A program made the translations under genes and the position numbers. A stretch of 32,586 nucleotides of DNA. Origin: DASPXY01 sp038227745. Lineage in GTDB: Bacteria; Planctomycetota; Planctomycetia; Gemmatales; Gemmataceae. The notes under the pieces were generated by a model. That model did no database searches and was not told the origin of the DNA. It worked only from the letters and a program-made list of their open reading frames with translations. Positions 21,080 to 28,810 of this stretch are shown here, in pieces (positions within the stretch are counted from its first letter, which is position 1; the number at the start of each line of letters is the position of its first letter). The DNA lies in assembly GCA_038227745.1 (NCBI GenBank), contig JBBRPS010000015.1:1-32586 (forward strand), read 5' to 3'.

Positions 21080-21343
21080 GGCTGTCCGCAGCCCCGCGCC
21101 CTCGGCCGTTCGCCATGAAGGCGCTGCACTACTGAGGGCAGCACGGTCAAAGCGCGCTCGTTTAGCCGCGAGCGGTGAGCCAGATCCCGCTACGCGGGGG
21201 CGAGCGCGCGGTCGCCACCACGCGCGGCTAAACGAGCGCGCTTTAGGATAAACGAGACCATGCGGCCACCCGCTGAAGGAACGCTTTTCCCCTTCGCCGC
21301 GTCCAAGAAGAAGTCATTGGTCGCACACGAGAGAGGGCCTGCC
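21080..21343. other. Intergenic region between kinase and secreted HEAT protein
   Basis: Contains the large inverted repeat at 21149-21244 and the ribosome site of the next gene. An in-frame extension of that gene back to 21260 is possible but has no good ribosome site. No separate gene or clear U-rich terminator is seen. Confidence 0.5.
21149..21244. repeat. 96-bp element with perfect 22-bp terminal inverted repeats
   Basis: AAAGCGCGCTCGTTTAGCCG begins the 22-bp left arm (21149-21170), matched exactly in reverse complement at 21223-21244. The 52-bp centre contains a small hairpin (CCCGC-TAC-GCGGG at 21186-21198). Fragments of the motif occur again at about 23837 and 24955. It could act as a bidirectional transcription block or RNA-processing site; it resembles a REP/BIME-like dispersed repeat. 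Confidence 0.85.
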
Positions 21344-22786
21344 ATGCGTTCGGTTCGCGCTGTCCTTGCCCTGGCGGCCCTGGCCGCGAGCGTGTCGTCG
21401 TCCGCGGCGGGCAAGGGCGGGGACGCGACCGCCGAGCGCCTGGTCGGGCAACTCGGCAGCAAGAAGTACGCCGAGCGTGAGACGGCGGCCCGCAAACTCG
21501 ACACGCTCGGCGCGCGGGCGCTCCCCGCACTGCGCGACGCCGTCCGCAACGCCGACCTCGAGGTCCGCCGCCGGGCCCAGCAGATCCTCGCGCGCCTCGA
21601 GAGGCGCCTCGACGCCGTCCGCTTCCTGGCCCCGACCCGCCTCTGCCTTACCTGGAAGGGCACGCCCCTCCCCCAGGCAGTCCGTGAACTGGCCGCCCGG
21701 ACCGGGCTCGACGTCCGCCTCGACGGCGACGACGCCGGACTGGCGAGCCGCAAGCTCACCCTCGACACCGGGGACGCAACGCTGTGGGAGGCCCTCGACC
21801 GCTTCTGCCGGGCGGCCGGCCTGTCGGAGGCCCCGCCCGGCGACAGCGTGAACCCGACCGCGGACCAGGCGGCCGACTCCGCCCTCGTTCTCACCGGCGC
21901 CCGCACCCGCCGCCCGCCGACGCACCTGGCCGGCTCCGTCCGCCTGCGGGCGCTGCCGGCCGGGGCCGTCATTCCCAGCGCCCGCCGTCCCCATCCCGGC
22001 CCAGACCTGATCTTCCTCCTGGAAGCGCGGCCCGAACCGAAGGTGGCGTGGCAAGGCATCAGTCGAGTGCGCGTCCTCCGCGCCGTGGACGAGCACGGAC
22101 AGTCCCTGGTGCAGCCCGAGCCGTTCCTGGCCGTCGATCCCATTTCGGCGGTCGATGAGGAACGGCCGCTGCGCTGGGACGCGATGTGGGGCACGCCGGT
22201 AGCGGCGCTGCCGGGGCGGACGGTGCCGGTGCGCGTGGCGGCCGGCAAGAAGGCTGCGGCACGCCTGAAGGAGGTCGAGGGCGTCCTCACCGCACGGATC
22301 CTGGCGGCCGGGCCGCTCGTCACGGTGGACAACGTGCTGAAGGCCGAGGGGCGGACGGTGATAGGCCCAGGAGGCGAGATGATGAAATTGACGCGGGCCC
22401 GCCGCGACGGCCCAACGCTGACGCTGCACGTCGAGGCGCGGCCGTCGGCGTCGAGCGGGGCCGCACCCTTCCACGTGGTCCGGAGCCCCAAGGGGGTGCT
22501 GTTGATGCAAGGCGGCGTGCAGACCGCGAAATCCAGCCTCGACCTGCTGGACGCCGCCGGCACCCCCCTGAAGCCGGTGAGCAGGGAGCGGCGCCTGAAT
22601 CCCGACCCGCGCGGCGGACTGGTACTCGAATTCACCCTCGTTTATACGCTACGCCCCGGTCAGCCGCCGCCGAGCCACCTGGTGTGGACCGGGCCGCGCG
22701 TCCTGCCCGTGGACATCCCGTTCCTGCTGCGCGACGTCCCGGTGATGGTTCAGAAGCCGCGTGCCTCCATCGCCCCAGTCCCGTGA
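21344..22786 (+). CDS. Secreted protein with HEAT-like and STN-like N-terminal parts
   Basis: A 480-residue protein with a signal peptide at residues 1-22 (MRSVRAVLALAALAASVSSSAAG). Residues 28-82 form one HEAT-like unit (LVGQLGSKKYAERETAARKL ... LPALRDAVRNADLEVRRRAQQIL). Residues about 100-165 (WKGTPLPQAVRELAARTGLDVRLD ... TLWEALDRFCRAAGL) resemble the STN/secretin-like fold seen in many planctomycete exported proteins. The C-terminal 300 residues are beta-rich and unrecognised. Function is unknown; a periplasmic or cell-surface scaffold role is a guess. The ATG at 21344 has GAGAGGG six bases upstream. It converges with tsaD, stops 12 bp apart. Confidence 0.75.
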   Translation: MRSVRAVLALAALAASVSSSAAGKGGDATAERLVGQLGSKKYAERETAARKLDTLGARALPALRDAVRNADLEVRRRAQQILARLERRLDAVRFLAPTRLCLTWKGTPLPQAVRELAARTGLDVRLDGDDAGLASRKLTLDTGDATLWEALDRFCRAAGLSEAPPGDSVNPTADQAADSALVLTGARTRRPPTHLAGSVRLRALPAGAVIPSARRPHPGPDLIFLLEARPEPKVAWQGISRVRVLRAVDEHGQSLVQPEPFLAVDPISAVDEERPLRWDAMWGTPVAALPGRTVPVRVAAGKKAAARLKEVEGVLTARILAAGPLVTVDNVLKAEGRTVIGPGGEMMKLTRARRDGPTLTLHVEARPSASSGAAPFHVVRSPKGVLLMQGGVQTAKSSLDLLDAAGTPLKPVSRERRLNPDPRGGLVLEFTLVYTLRPGQPPPSHLVWTGPRVLPVDIPFLLRDVPVMVQKPRASIAPVP

Positions 22787-22798
22787 CTCCCCGACGAG

Positions 22799-23815
22799 TC
22801 AGGAGCCGCCGTACGCAGGGACGGCGTCCAGGTCCAGAGCCGCCCACTGCCCGAGCCGCCACTTCTCGATGGCGACGGCGGCCATCGCCGCGTTGTCGGT
22901 GCAGAGCCCCAGCGGTGGGATGAACAGTTCGGCCCCCTCCTCGGCGGTCATGCGCTCCAGCGCCGCGCGGAGCGGGCGGTTGGCCGCCACACCGCCCCCG
23001 ACCGCCAGCCGCTTCAGGCTCGTGCGCCGCAGCCCCTGCCGCGCCTTTTCCGTCAGCACGTCCACGACCGCCTGCTGGAAGCTGGCCGCCACGTCGGCGC
23101 GCAGCGGGCCGGGGCCCGGCGGCTCGCCGCGCGCCACCCCCTGGCCGTGGACCGTGTAGAGGACCGCCGTCTTCAGGCCGCTGAAGCTGAAGTCGAGCCG
23201 CTCCTCGTGGAGGAACGAGCGCGGGAAGCGATGGGCTTGCGGGTTGCCGGACTCCGCCTCGCGCTCGACGGCCGGGCCGCCGGGGAAGCCGAGGCCGAGG
23301 ATGCTCGCCACCTTGTCGAACGCCTCGCCGGCCGCGTCGTCCAGCGTGGCGCCGAGCAACTCGAAGTTCAAAGCGGTCCGGCAGTGGAACAGGCTCGTGT
23401 GACCGCCGCTGACGACCAGGCCGACGCACGGAAAGATGTCGCGGCCCGCGGCGAGGCGGCAGGCGTAGACGTGCGCCTCGATGTGGTTGGCGCTGATGAG
23501 CGGCACCTCCAGGGCCAGCGCCAGCATCTTCGCGGCGCTGACGCCGACCAGCAGCGCCCCGACCAGCCCCGGCGTGTTGAGTACCGCCACGCAGCCGACC
23601 TGTTCGAGCCGCACGCCGGCGCGGCGCAGGGCCTCGTCGATGACGGGCAGGAGGCGCTGGAGGTGGGCGCGCGCCGCCACCTCGGGCACGACGCCGCCGA
23701 AGCGCTGGTGCAGTTCGGTCTGCGAGGCGACGACGTTCGCCAGCAGGCGCGGCTCTTCGGTGAACACCGCGGCGGCGGTCTCGTCGCAGCTCGTCTCGAT
23801 CGCGAGGAAGAACAT
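22799..23815 (-). CDS. tsaD: tRNA threonylcarbamoyladenosine synthase subunit TsaD
   Basis: A 338-residue ASKHA-fold enzyme of the Kae1/TsaD family, transferring the threonylcarbamoyl group from threonylcarbamoyl-AMP to A37 of ANN-decoding tRNAs. The start LAIETSCDETAAAV is diagnostic; His111 and His115 in HIEAH bind the metal; VVSGGHTSLF, FDKVASILGLGFPGGP, DFSFSGLKTAVLY, VGGGVAANRPLR and CTDNAAMA follow in order. Full length for a bacterial TsaD. The start at 23815 lacks a strong Shine-Dalgarno sequence but fits the family exactly. Its partners TsaB, TsaC and TsaE are not in the window. Single gene, convergent with the secreted HEAT protein gene. Confidence 0.97.
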   Translation of the reverse strand: MFFLAIETSCDETAAAVFTEEPRLLANVVASQTELHQRFGGVVPEVAARAHLQRLLPVIDEALRRAGVRLEQVGCVAVLNTPGLVGALLVGVSAAKMLALALEVPLISANHIEAHVYACRLAAGRDIFPCVGLVVSGGHTSLFHCRTALNFELLGATLDDAAGEAFDKVASILGLGFPGGPAVEREAESGNPQAHRFPRSFLHEERLDFSFSGLKTAVLYTVHGQGVARGEPPGPGPLRADVAASFQQAVVDVLTEKARQGLRRTSLKRLAVGGGVAANRPLRAALERMTAEEGAELFIPPLGLCTDNAAMAAVAIEKWRLGQWAALDLDAVPAYGGS

Positions 23816-23931
23816 GGGGAAACGGGCCCGTTCCGGCTAAACGAGTGGTTGACTTCAGCGCTGCAGCATGAGCAGGGTGACGTCGTTTCCAATTCATAAC
23901 ACCCGAAAGTTGGGTGTCGGCAGAGGCTGTT

Positions 23932-24088
23932 CTAGGCCCATATTCCGCACCCTAACGGATGTACACTGTGTTTTCCTTGGAGATATCAGCCGCCATCACG
24001 GGGTGAAATAATTTCCTCCCTCCGAGGAGGCTTATATCTCTATGAGAAATATGGTGCACATCCGTTAGGGTGCGGAATATGGGTCTAG
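23932..24088. mobile_element. 157-bp MITE-like element with 35-bp inverted repeats
   Basis: Arms at 23932-23966 and 24054-24088 match in 33 of 35 positions (core CCCATATTCCGCACCCTAAC). The interior keeps partial complementarity (GGAGATAT ... ATATCTCT), so the whole could fold as one long imperfect hairpin. It is more AT-rich than the flanks and encodes nothing. Both ends are CTAG, the preferred target of IS630-type elements, which duplicate the central TA. The likeliest reading is a non-autonomous IS630-like MITE; the parent transposase is not in the window. Confidence 0.82.
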
Positions 24089-24146
24089 GGGCGAGGTCAG
24101 GCAACGGCACGCTGAGCCGATGAGTTCGCGGAGGTCCGCGGGGCGG

Positions 24147-24512
24147 TCAGCGGCCGAGGGCCTTGCGGAGGCGGTCGAGGGGGGTGGGTGTCGCGGCTGG
24201 GTCGAACCGGGCGCCCAGGACGGTGGCGCTTCCCCGGGCCGCTCTGGGATCGTCAAATAGCACATAGGCTTCGCCTTCCAGGCCGGTCCAGTGAAAGACC
24301 GAGGTATCTCTGCAACCCTCGGTAACGATGACTTGGCAGCGACCCCATCCGCCCAGGATGGACTCCACTTCCGCAAGGGGCATCCCACGCCGGATGCGCC
24401 TGACGTTCGCCTCGGTCACGCCAGGCGCCGGCCCCAGCACCGCGTACGTCGCCATGAACGCCAGCGCCACCAGCAGCATTCCGACGCCCAGCAGAAAGAC
24501 CCAGCGCGGCAT
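24147..24512 (-). CDS. Small membrane-anchored protein with BamE/SmpA-like motif
   Basis: A 121-residue protein. Residues 5-27 are a membrane anchor or signal sequence (FLLGVGMLLVALAFMATYAVLG). The exported part carries VTEANVRRIRRGMPLAEVESILGG, the I..GM...EV..ILG pattern of SmpA/BamE-like and related planctomycete proteins, followed by a short beta region (EGEAYVLFDD). No lipobox Cys is seen. GGAGG lies eight bases before the ATG. It follows a possible 60-residue membrane protein by 15 bp. Function unknown; similarity to BamE is only a local motif. Confidence 0.65.
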   Translation of the reverse strand: MPRWVFLLGVGMLLVALAFMATYAVLGPAPGVTEANVRRIRRGMPLAEVESILGGWGRCQVIVTEGCRDTSVFHWTGLEGEAYVLFDDPRAARGSATVLGARFDPAATPTPLDRLRKALGR

Positions 24513-24527
24513 GGCAACGCCCTCCCG

Positions 24528-24710
24528 TCAGTCCTTGCGTTCGTCCGCGTCCCGGCCTTTCTCGGCTGGGGAACCCTGCCCGCACGCCTCCCTGGCGGCA
24601 TCGAGCGTCAGCAAGGCCATCCCGGCGACGGAGAACACGATAAGGGTCAGGCCCAGCCCTTCCACCCCACACACAGTGGGCAAGTCGGTGATGGCGGGCG
24701 TGCCGACCAC
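24528..24710 (-). CDS. Possible 60-residue single-pass membrane protein
   Basis: A short frame with one hydrophobic segment (LGLTLIVFSVAGMALLTL, residues about 19-36) and a charged tail (SPAEKGRDADERKD). It uses a GTG at 24710; no good ribosome site is visible, and a GTG further in is also possible. Tight spacing to the following gene (15 bp) is the main support for it being real. Confidence 0.4.
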   Translation of the reverse strand: MVGTPAITDLPTVCGVEGLGLTLIVFSVAGMALLTLDAAREACGQGSPAEKGRDADERKD

Positions 24711-24726
24711 TGCACGCCGTCATCGG

Positions 24727-24945
24727 TCAAGCAATCGGGTTCAGGCCCGCTCTCTCAAGGAGTGAGCGGGGCACGGCCTCGACCACATCCAGCTGCGACA
24801 GCGAAAAGAAAGCGTTCGTCGTGAACAAGTCGCACACCCTCGCCAACTCCTGGAACATCTCGTTGATGCAGGGCTGCGCCAGCTCCACCGGCGCCTGCCC
24901 CCAGCGCGCCGGCGTAGGCGCACGCCAACACCGTCTGGTCTTTCG
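24727..24945 (-). pseudogene. C-terminal gene remnant, frameshifted
   Basis: On the minus strand, PKDQTVLACAYAGALG reads in one frame, and after a run of five G (about 24890-24900) the next frame gives ELAQPCINEMFQELARVCDL then LSQLDVVEAVPRSLLERAGL, ending at a TGA at 24727-24729. Removing one G joins them. The composition is protein-like, but there is no start, so it looks like the tail of a decayed gene. I do not recognise the family. Its upstream edge coincides with a fragment of the TTTAGCCG repeat motif, hinting at rearrangement. Confidence 0.45.
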
Positions 24946-24983
24946 GGGCCGATTGGTTTAGCCGGCGCGGGATCCGCCGACTC

Positions 24984-27464
24984 TCAGGCTTTTCCCGCCT
25001 TCCGGCGGCGCAACCCGATCCCGAACTGCCGCAGCAGCCCCGGGAGCTGGCGGACGAGGTTATAGTCGTACCTCTTCTCCTCCGCCGACAACTCCTGCCA
25101 CGCCTTGAGATTCGGATGACGCCGCTTGCCCTCGGCGCGCGGCCCCGGCGTCCAACCGTCCAGCAACCGCTCCACGTTCCAGCGGCCGTGCTCCATCTCC
25201 GCCAGCGTCCCCTCCTCTTCTGGCGTGAACGTAAAGGGCTCGCCCGCCCGCAGGTCGCCCGCGGGGAACGCCTCGATCCCCAGGTAGCGCAGCTTCACTG
25301 CGATGTGATCGACCAGCTGCAGACTCGACTCCTTGTACAGCGGCGGCAGTTCCTCCCACTCCGCCAGCGAAATGTTTTCGGCCTTCTTCGCACGCCGGTG
25401 CTCGTCGTGCAGACAGCGCGCCAGTTCCTCCCGCCGTTGGGCGACATCCGCGAAAGGCGGGAATGGCGCCTCGACGAAGTTCCACAGCGTCATCGCGTCC
25501 ACCGGCAGCCGCACCAGCCCCTTGATCGACCACCACTCCGCGTCCGCCGCCAGCTTGTTCGCCTCGCGGCCGCTGTCGTCTACCACACCCACCCGGGCCC
25601 CCAACGCCAGCGCCAGCCGGTACTCGAACGCCGCGATCCGCCCGCCGTTGATCCCGAGCAACTTCACGTCGGTCGCCCGGACGCCCGCCGCGAGCAGGTC
25701 GATCCAGTTCTGCAGCGGCTGCAGTGGCGTGAAGTCCCTGGCACCGGCCGTGTAGCACTCGTAGGCGGGGTGCGGTGCGACGCCCGCGGGCAGCGCCTCG
25801 GGGAGGTAGGCCACCGCACGGATCCGGCCACCGGACTCCGCCGCCAGCTCGCCGACCAGGCCGCTGATCCCCGCCGAGGTGCCGCCGGAGAGGATCGTGC
25901 CCGTGAACGTGGCGAACGTCGACCGCAGCAGCGTCCCGTACGCCTGCATCCGGGCCTCGACGCTCTCGTCACAGCCGCCCGCCACGATCACGACCCGCCC
26001 CCCGAAGTCCGGACCGTCCTGCGAACGGAGGCCTGCCAGGTGTGCCGGCGCCCCGGCGTCGGCCCGGACGGCCTTCCCCAGCAGGAGCAGCCGTCGGACC
26101 CAGTCCGCCCCCTCCGGCAGGCCGCTCGCCCCGTCCAGCTGATCCACGACCGCCAGGGCGGCGTCGAACATGAACTCGGCCCCGGAGCGCACCGCCCGCG
26201 CGTAGGCCGCCAGACTCTCGTACGGCTGGCCCCGCAGCAGGTGCAGTTCGCCGAGCTGGAAGTACGCCCAGGGCAGGTTCACCTCCGCCTCGATCTGGTC
26301 GCGGCAACGGCGGATGGCTGCGTCCAGGGTCGGCTGCAGCAGAGCCAGGAACGAGGCGCTCTTCGTCTGGCCGATCCGGCCGCGCACGCACCCCACCAGC
26401 ACACGCGGGTTGGCAGGGTCCTTCTCGAAAGCCCTCTCGTACCACTGCCGGGCCGCGCTCGCGCCCCCCTCCCCCGCGCCGGCCAGTGCGTCCGCCAGGG
26501 CCATGAGCCCCTCGACGTCCTCGGGGTCGGCGCGGACGGCATCCTCGAGGAAAGCCCTTCCCTCCCGGTGGCCCGGACCGCCCGGGTCTCCCTTGTGCTG
26601 CTCGCACAGGGCGATCCCGGCGCACAGGCGGAGGCGGTGGGGCGGTCGCCGCGCGAAATCCTTCACGAGCGCCGTCACCCGGTCCCACTTCCCCAGGCGC
26701 AGCGCCAGGCGGGCGATCTGGTGGGCCAGGCCCGCGTTGCCGGGATCCTTGCTAAACACCAACTCCAGCACTTCCAGCTCGTGCTCCGCCTCGGCCGAAC
26801 TCTTGTCCCCGGCGACGCCGGTCTGGTAGGCGGTGACGGCGTCCGCGATCCGCGTACAGGCCTCGTCGACCGCCTCCAGCAGGGCGGCCATCTGGGCGTA
26901 CTCGCGCTCCAACCGGGCCGGCACCAGGAAGCCGCTCTTGTACAGGCGGTCGTGGCCGACGTCCGCCCAGCAGTGCTCGGCAATGGTGCGCACCTGGACC
27001 TCCGCCCGCAGGTCCCGGCGCAGGGCCCCGGGCTCGACCGGGACGTCCTCGGTGGGGAAGATCCCGTTCCGGAACTGCACGACGTGGTGGACCGAGCGAT
27101 ACCAGAATTCCCGCGCGCGCAGGTGCTTGGCCGGGTCGTGCTCGGCCACCTCCTCGACCCGGAAGTGCTTCTTGATCCAGGCGCTGAAGGCGTGCGCCTC
27201 GGCCCGCGTGTGAACGATGACCCGGGCGCCGCACAGGTCGATCATCTGCACCAGCGGCTCGCGGTAGCCCTTGCGCAGGATCTTCTCCGCGAAGCTCACG
27301 ATGCTCTTCGTCCGGCTCTGCACCAGGGCGTGGGGGGCGACCACCAGGGCGGCGTGTTTCAAAATCCGCTCGAGGCTTTGGGTGTACGCCTCGCACTCGG
27401 GGCGGATGGCCTCGAAGAGGCAGACCTGCCCCTCAAACCATTGCCGATCAACCGTTCCGCTCAT
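24984..27464 (-). CDS. RelA/SpoT synthetase - TPR - SLOG - RyR multidomain protein
   Basis: An 826-residue soluble protein with four parts. Residues 35-180 are a RelA/SpoT nucleotide pyrophosphokinase domain: RTKSIVSFAEKI, MIDLCGARVIV (Asp76), WYRSVHHVV (Tyr122) and AEVQVRTIAEHCW (Glu155), with HDRLYK; both acidic catalytic positions of (p)ppGpp synthetases are kept. Residues about 225-445 are TPR-like helical repeats. Residues 488-665 are a SLOG (TRPM/LSDAT-type) Rossmann domain: VVIVAGGCDES, ILSGGTSAGISG, LLGINGGRIAAFEYRLAL. Residues about 700-815 are a RyR domain (AEMEHGRWNVERLLDGW, HPNLKAWQEL). There is no HD hydrolase. SLOG and RyR are predicted nucleotide-ligand sensors. The ATG at 27464 has GGGAG six bases upstream. 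It follows the cytochrome b gene by 98 bp, same strand. Confidence 0.9.
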   Translation of the reverse strand: MSGTVDRQWFEGQVCLFEAIRPECEAYTQSLERILKHAALVVAPHALVQSRTKSIVSFAEKILRKGYREPLVQMIDLCGARVIVHTRAEAHAFSAWIKKHFRVEEVAEHDPAKHLRAREFWYRSVHHVVQFRNGIFPTEDVPVEPGALRRDLRAEVQVRTIAEHCWADVGHDRLYKSGFLVPARLEREYAQMAALLEAVDEACTRIADAVTAYQTGVAGDKSSAEAEHELEVLELVFSKDPGNAGLAHQIARLALRLGKWDRVTALVKDFARRPPHRLRLCAGIALCEQHKGDPGGPGHREGRAFLEDAVRADPEDVEGLMALADALAGAGEGGASAARQWYERAFEKDPANPRVLVGCVRGRIGQTKSASFLALLQPTLDAAIRRCRDQIEAEVNLPWAYFQLGELHLLRGQPYESLAAYARAVRSGAEFMFDAALAVVDQLDGASGLPEGADWVRRLLLLGKAVRADAGAPAHLAGLRSQDGPDFGGRVVIVAGGCDESVEARMQAYGTLLRSTFATFTGTILSGGTSAGISGLVGELAAESGGRIRAVAYLPEALPAGVAPHPAYECYTAGARDFTPLQPLQNWIDLLAAGVRATDVKLLGINGGRIAAFEYRLALALGARVGVVDDSGREANKLAADAEWWSIKGLVRLPVDAMTLWNFVEAPFPPFADVAQRREELARCLHDEHRRAKKAENISLAEWEELPPLYKESSLQLVDHIAVKLRYLGIEAFPAGDLRAGEPFTFTPEEEGTLAEMEHGRWNVERLLDGWTPGPRAEGKRRHPNLKAWQELSAEEKRYDYNLVRQLPGLLRQFGIGLRRRKAGKA

Positions 27465-27479
27465 GACACTCTCCCGAGG

Positions 27480-27542
27480 CTGCAGGTCAGGATTTTCAAC
27501 CTGACGGAGTTGACTTGTTGGGCTGGGAATCCTGACCTGCAG
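27480..27542. repeat. 15-bp perfect inverted repeat between cytochrome b and RelA-SLOG genes
   Basis: CTGCAGGTCAGGATT at 27480-27494 pairs exactly with 27528-27542, loop 33 nt. It fills most of the 98-bp spacer and ends 15 bp before the RelA-SLOG-RyR start. No U-tract follows. The loop holds a further TCAACCTGAC copy that could compete with one arm, so alternative folds exist. Either a dispersed repeat or an attenuation/processing site. Confidence 0.8.
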
Positions 27543-27562
27543 CAAATCGAGGGCACGCTGCG

Positions 27563-28810
27563 TCAGAGCAACCCGCCGTACCGAATACTGGACAGGACGT
27601 GCATCAGGACGAGGGCCAGCAGGGCCCAGGCCGCGGGGGCATGCACCAGCAGCCAGCCCCGCGTCAGTCGCCGGAACCAGTATTCCAGGTCCATCTGCCG
27701 CCGCTCCTCGACCCAGAGCCACAGCTGGTCCACCCGGCCGACTTCCCCGGGGGGCGCCAGCTCGCGCGCACGCAGGTAGTGGTTGCGCGGCACCGGCTCC
27801 AGCGCCTCGGCGCTCAACAGCCAGCCCCAGGAAGGGAACCCGGAGCGCAGGTAGCCGCTCACCTCTTCGGCGAAGAAGCGCTTGACGGTCTCGGGCGGCC
27901 GGTCACTCCGGCGGACCAGGTCAGGGCAGGCCGCCTCCAGGAAGAGGCGGTTGCGCCGCTCCGTCTGTGCCACGGAGAGGTCCTTGGCCCGCAGCGCCAG
28001 TAATTCTCGCCCCTCCGCCGTGAGCGGGAACCCGGCGGGGTCTTGCCCCTGCCAGAAGTTCTGCGACGTGAGCAGCTCATTCAGTGCGGCCAGGATCAGG
28101 CGCCGGTCATCCTCCGACCCCGGGGCGGCGTCGGCCACACGCCGGATCGCCGTCCGCGGGTTGGCGCCGAGCGGCTTCGCGTTCCAGACCACCCGGTGGA
28201 GCGGGCCGCCCGACTGGAGGATGGCCTTGCAGAATTCGCCCCAGGCGAGGACGTCCGAGTCGAGCACCATGGAGTAATTCTCCATCAACTCGGTGGAGCG
28301 GGCGATCAGGGCCAGCCGCTCGAACGCCAGCCGCTCGCCGGCCAGCTCGCGGTCGAGCAGCAGGGCCAGCAGGCGGAAGACAAGGCGCTGCAGCGCCATC
28401 CCGACCATGCCCGACAACAGGACCAGGGCGAACACGATGACCACCCACAGCGTCAGGCCGCCGCGGAAGAGGTGGCCGCGACCATGGAGGATCACCAGGC
28501 CGAAGGCGAGGTAGGCGGCGCCGATGTGCCAGCGCAGCCAGCGCGTCATGTTGCCGCGGGGCCGCTGCAGCGACAGGCGCCGCCAGGGGTACAGGTACGG
28601 GATCAACAGGGCGACCAGGGCGGGGTAGCCGAGGAAGCGGCATGCCCGGCGGAACGCCGGCGCCTCGACGTCCACGAAAGGGAGGCAGGCGAGGGTGAGC
28701 CAGGCGGCGGCGGGCATCACCGCCCAGAGGAAGAGGGCGTAGGGGTGCGGGGTGCCGGGGTTGGCGCGAGGGGGGGACATTGCTCGGCTCCAGGGGTGCG
28801 GCGCCTTCAT
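27563..28810 (-). CDS. Diheme cytochrome b-like membrane protein with large soluble insert
   Basis: A 415-residue membrane protein. Hydrophobic segments lie at about 24-46, 58-76, 93-110, 115-140 and 388-408. Two of them carry the diheme cytochrome b spacing H-X13-H: His95/His109 (WHIGAAYLAFGLVILHG) and His390/His404 (VHAPAAWALLALVLMHV). Four such histidines can bind two b hemes across the membrane. Between the helices lies a soluble insert (about 155-385); its residues 170-300 resemble residues 310-440 of the neighbouring ferredoxin protein. Not a standard bc1, nitrate reductase or b561 subunit. The start ATG overlaps the ferredoxin stop (ATGA), so the two are translationally coupled and probably form one complex. 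Confidence 0.82.
   Translation of the reverse strand: MKAPHPWSRAMSPPRANPGTPHPYALFLWAVMPAAAWLTLACLPFVDVEAPAFRRACRFLGYPALVALLIPYLYPWRRLSLQRPRGNMTRWLRWHIGAAYLAFGLVILHGRGHLFRGGLTLWVVIVFALVLLSGMVGMALQRLVFRLLALLLDRELAGERLAFERLALIARSTELMENYSMVLDSDVLAWGEFCKAILQSGGPLHRVVWNAKPLGANPRTAIRRVADAAPGSEDDRRLILAALNELLTSQNFWQGQDPAGFPLTAEGRELLALRAKDLSVAQTERRNRLFLEAACPDLVRRSDRPPETVKRFFAEEVSGYLRSGFPSWGWLLSAEALEPVPRNHYLRARELAPPGEVGRVDQLWLWVEERRQMDLEYWFRRLTRGWLLVHAPAAWALLALVLMHVLSSIRYGGLL

Noticed and set aside
27465..27722. Upstream extension of the RelA-SLOG-RyR frame by 86 codons
   Set aside because: It runs through the inverted repeat and into the cytochrome b gene; the ATG at 27464 has a good ribosome site.
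25116..27779. Plus-strand open frame of about 890 codons opposite the RelA-SLOG-RyR gene
   Set aside because: No motifs, and it crosses the gene boundary; the opposite strand is clearly coding.
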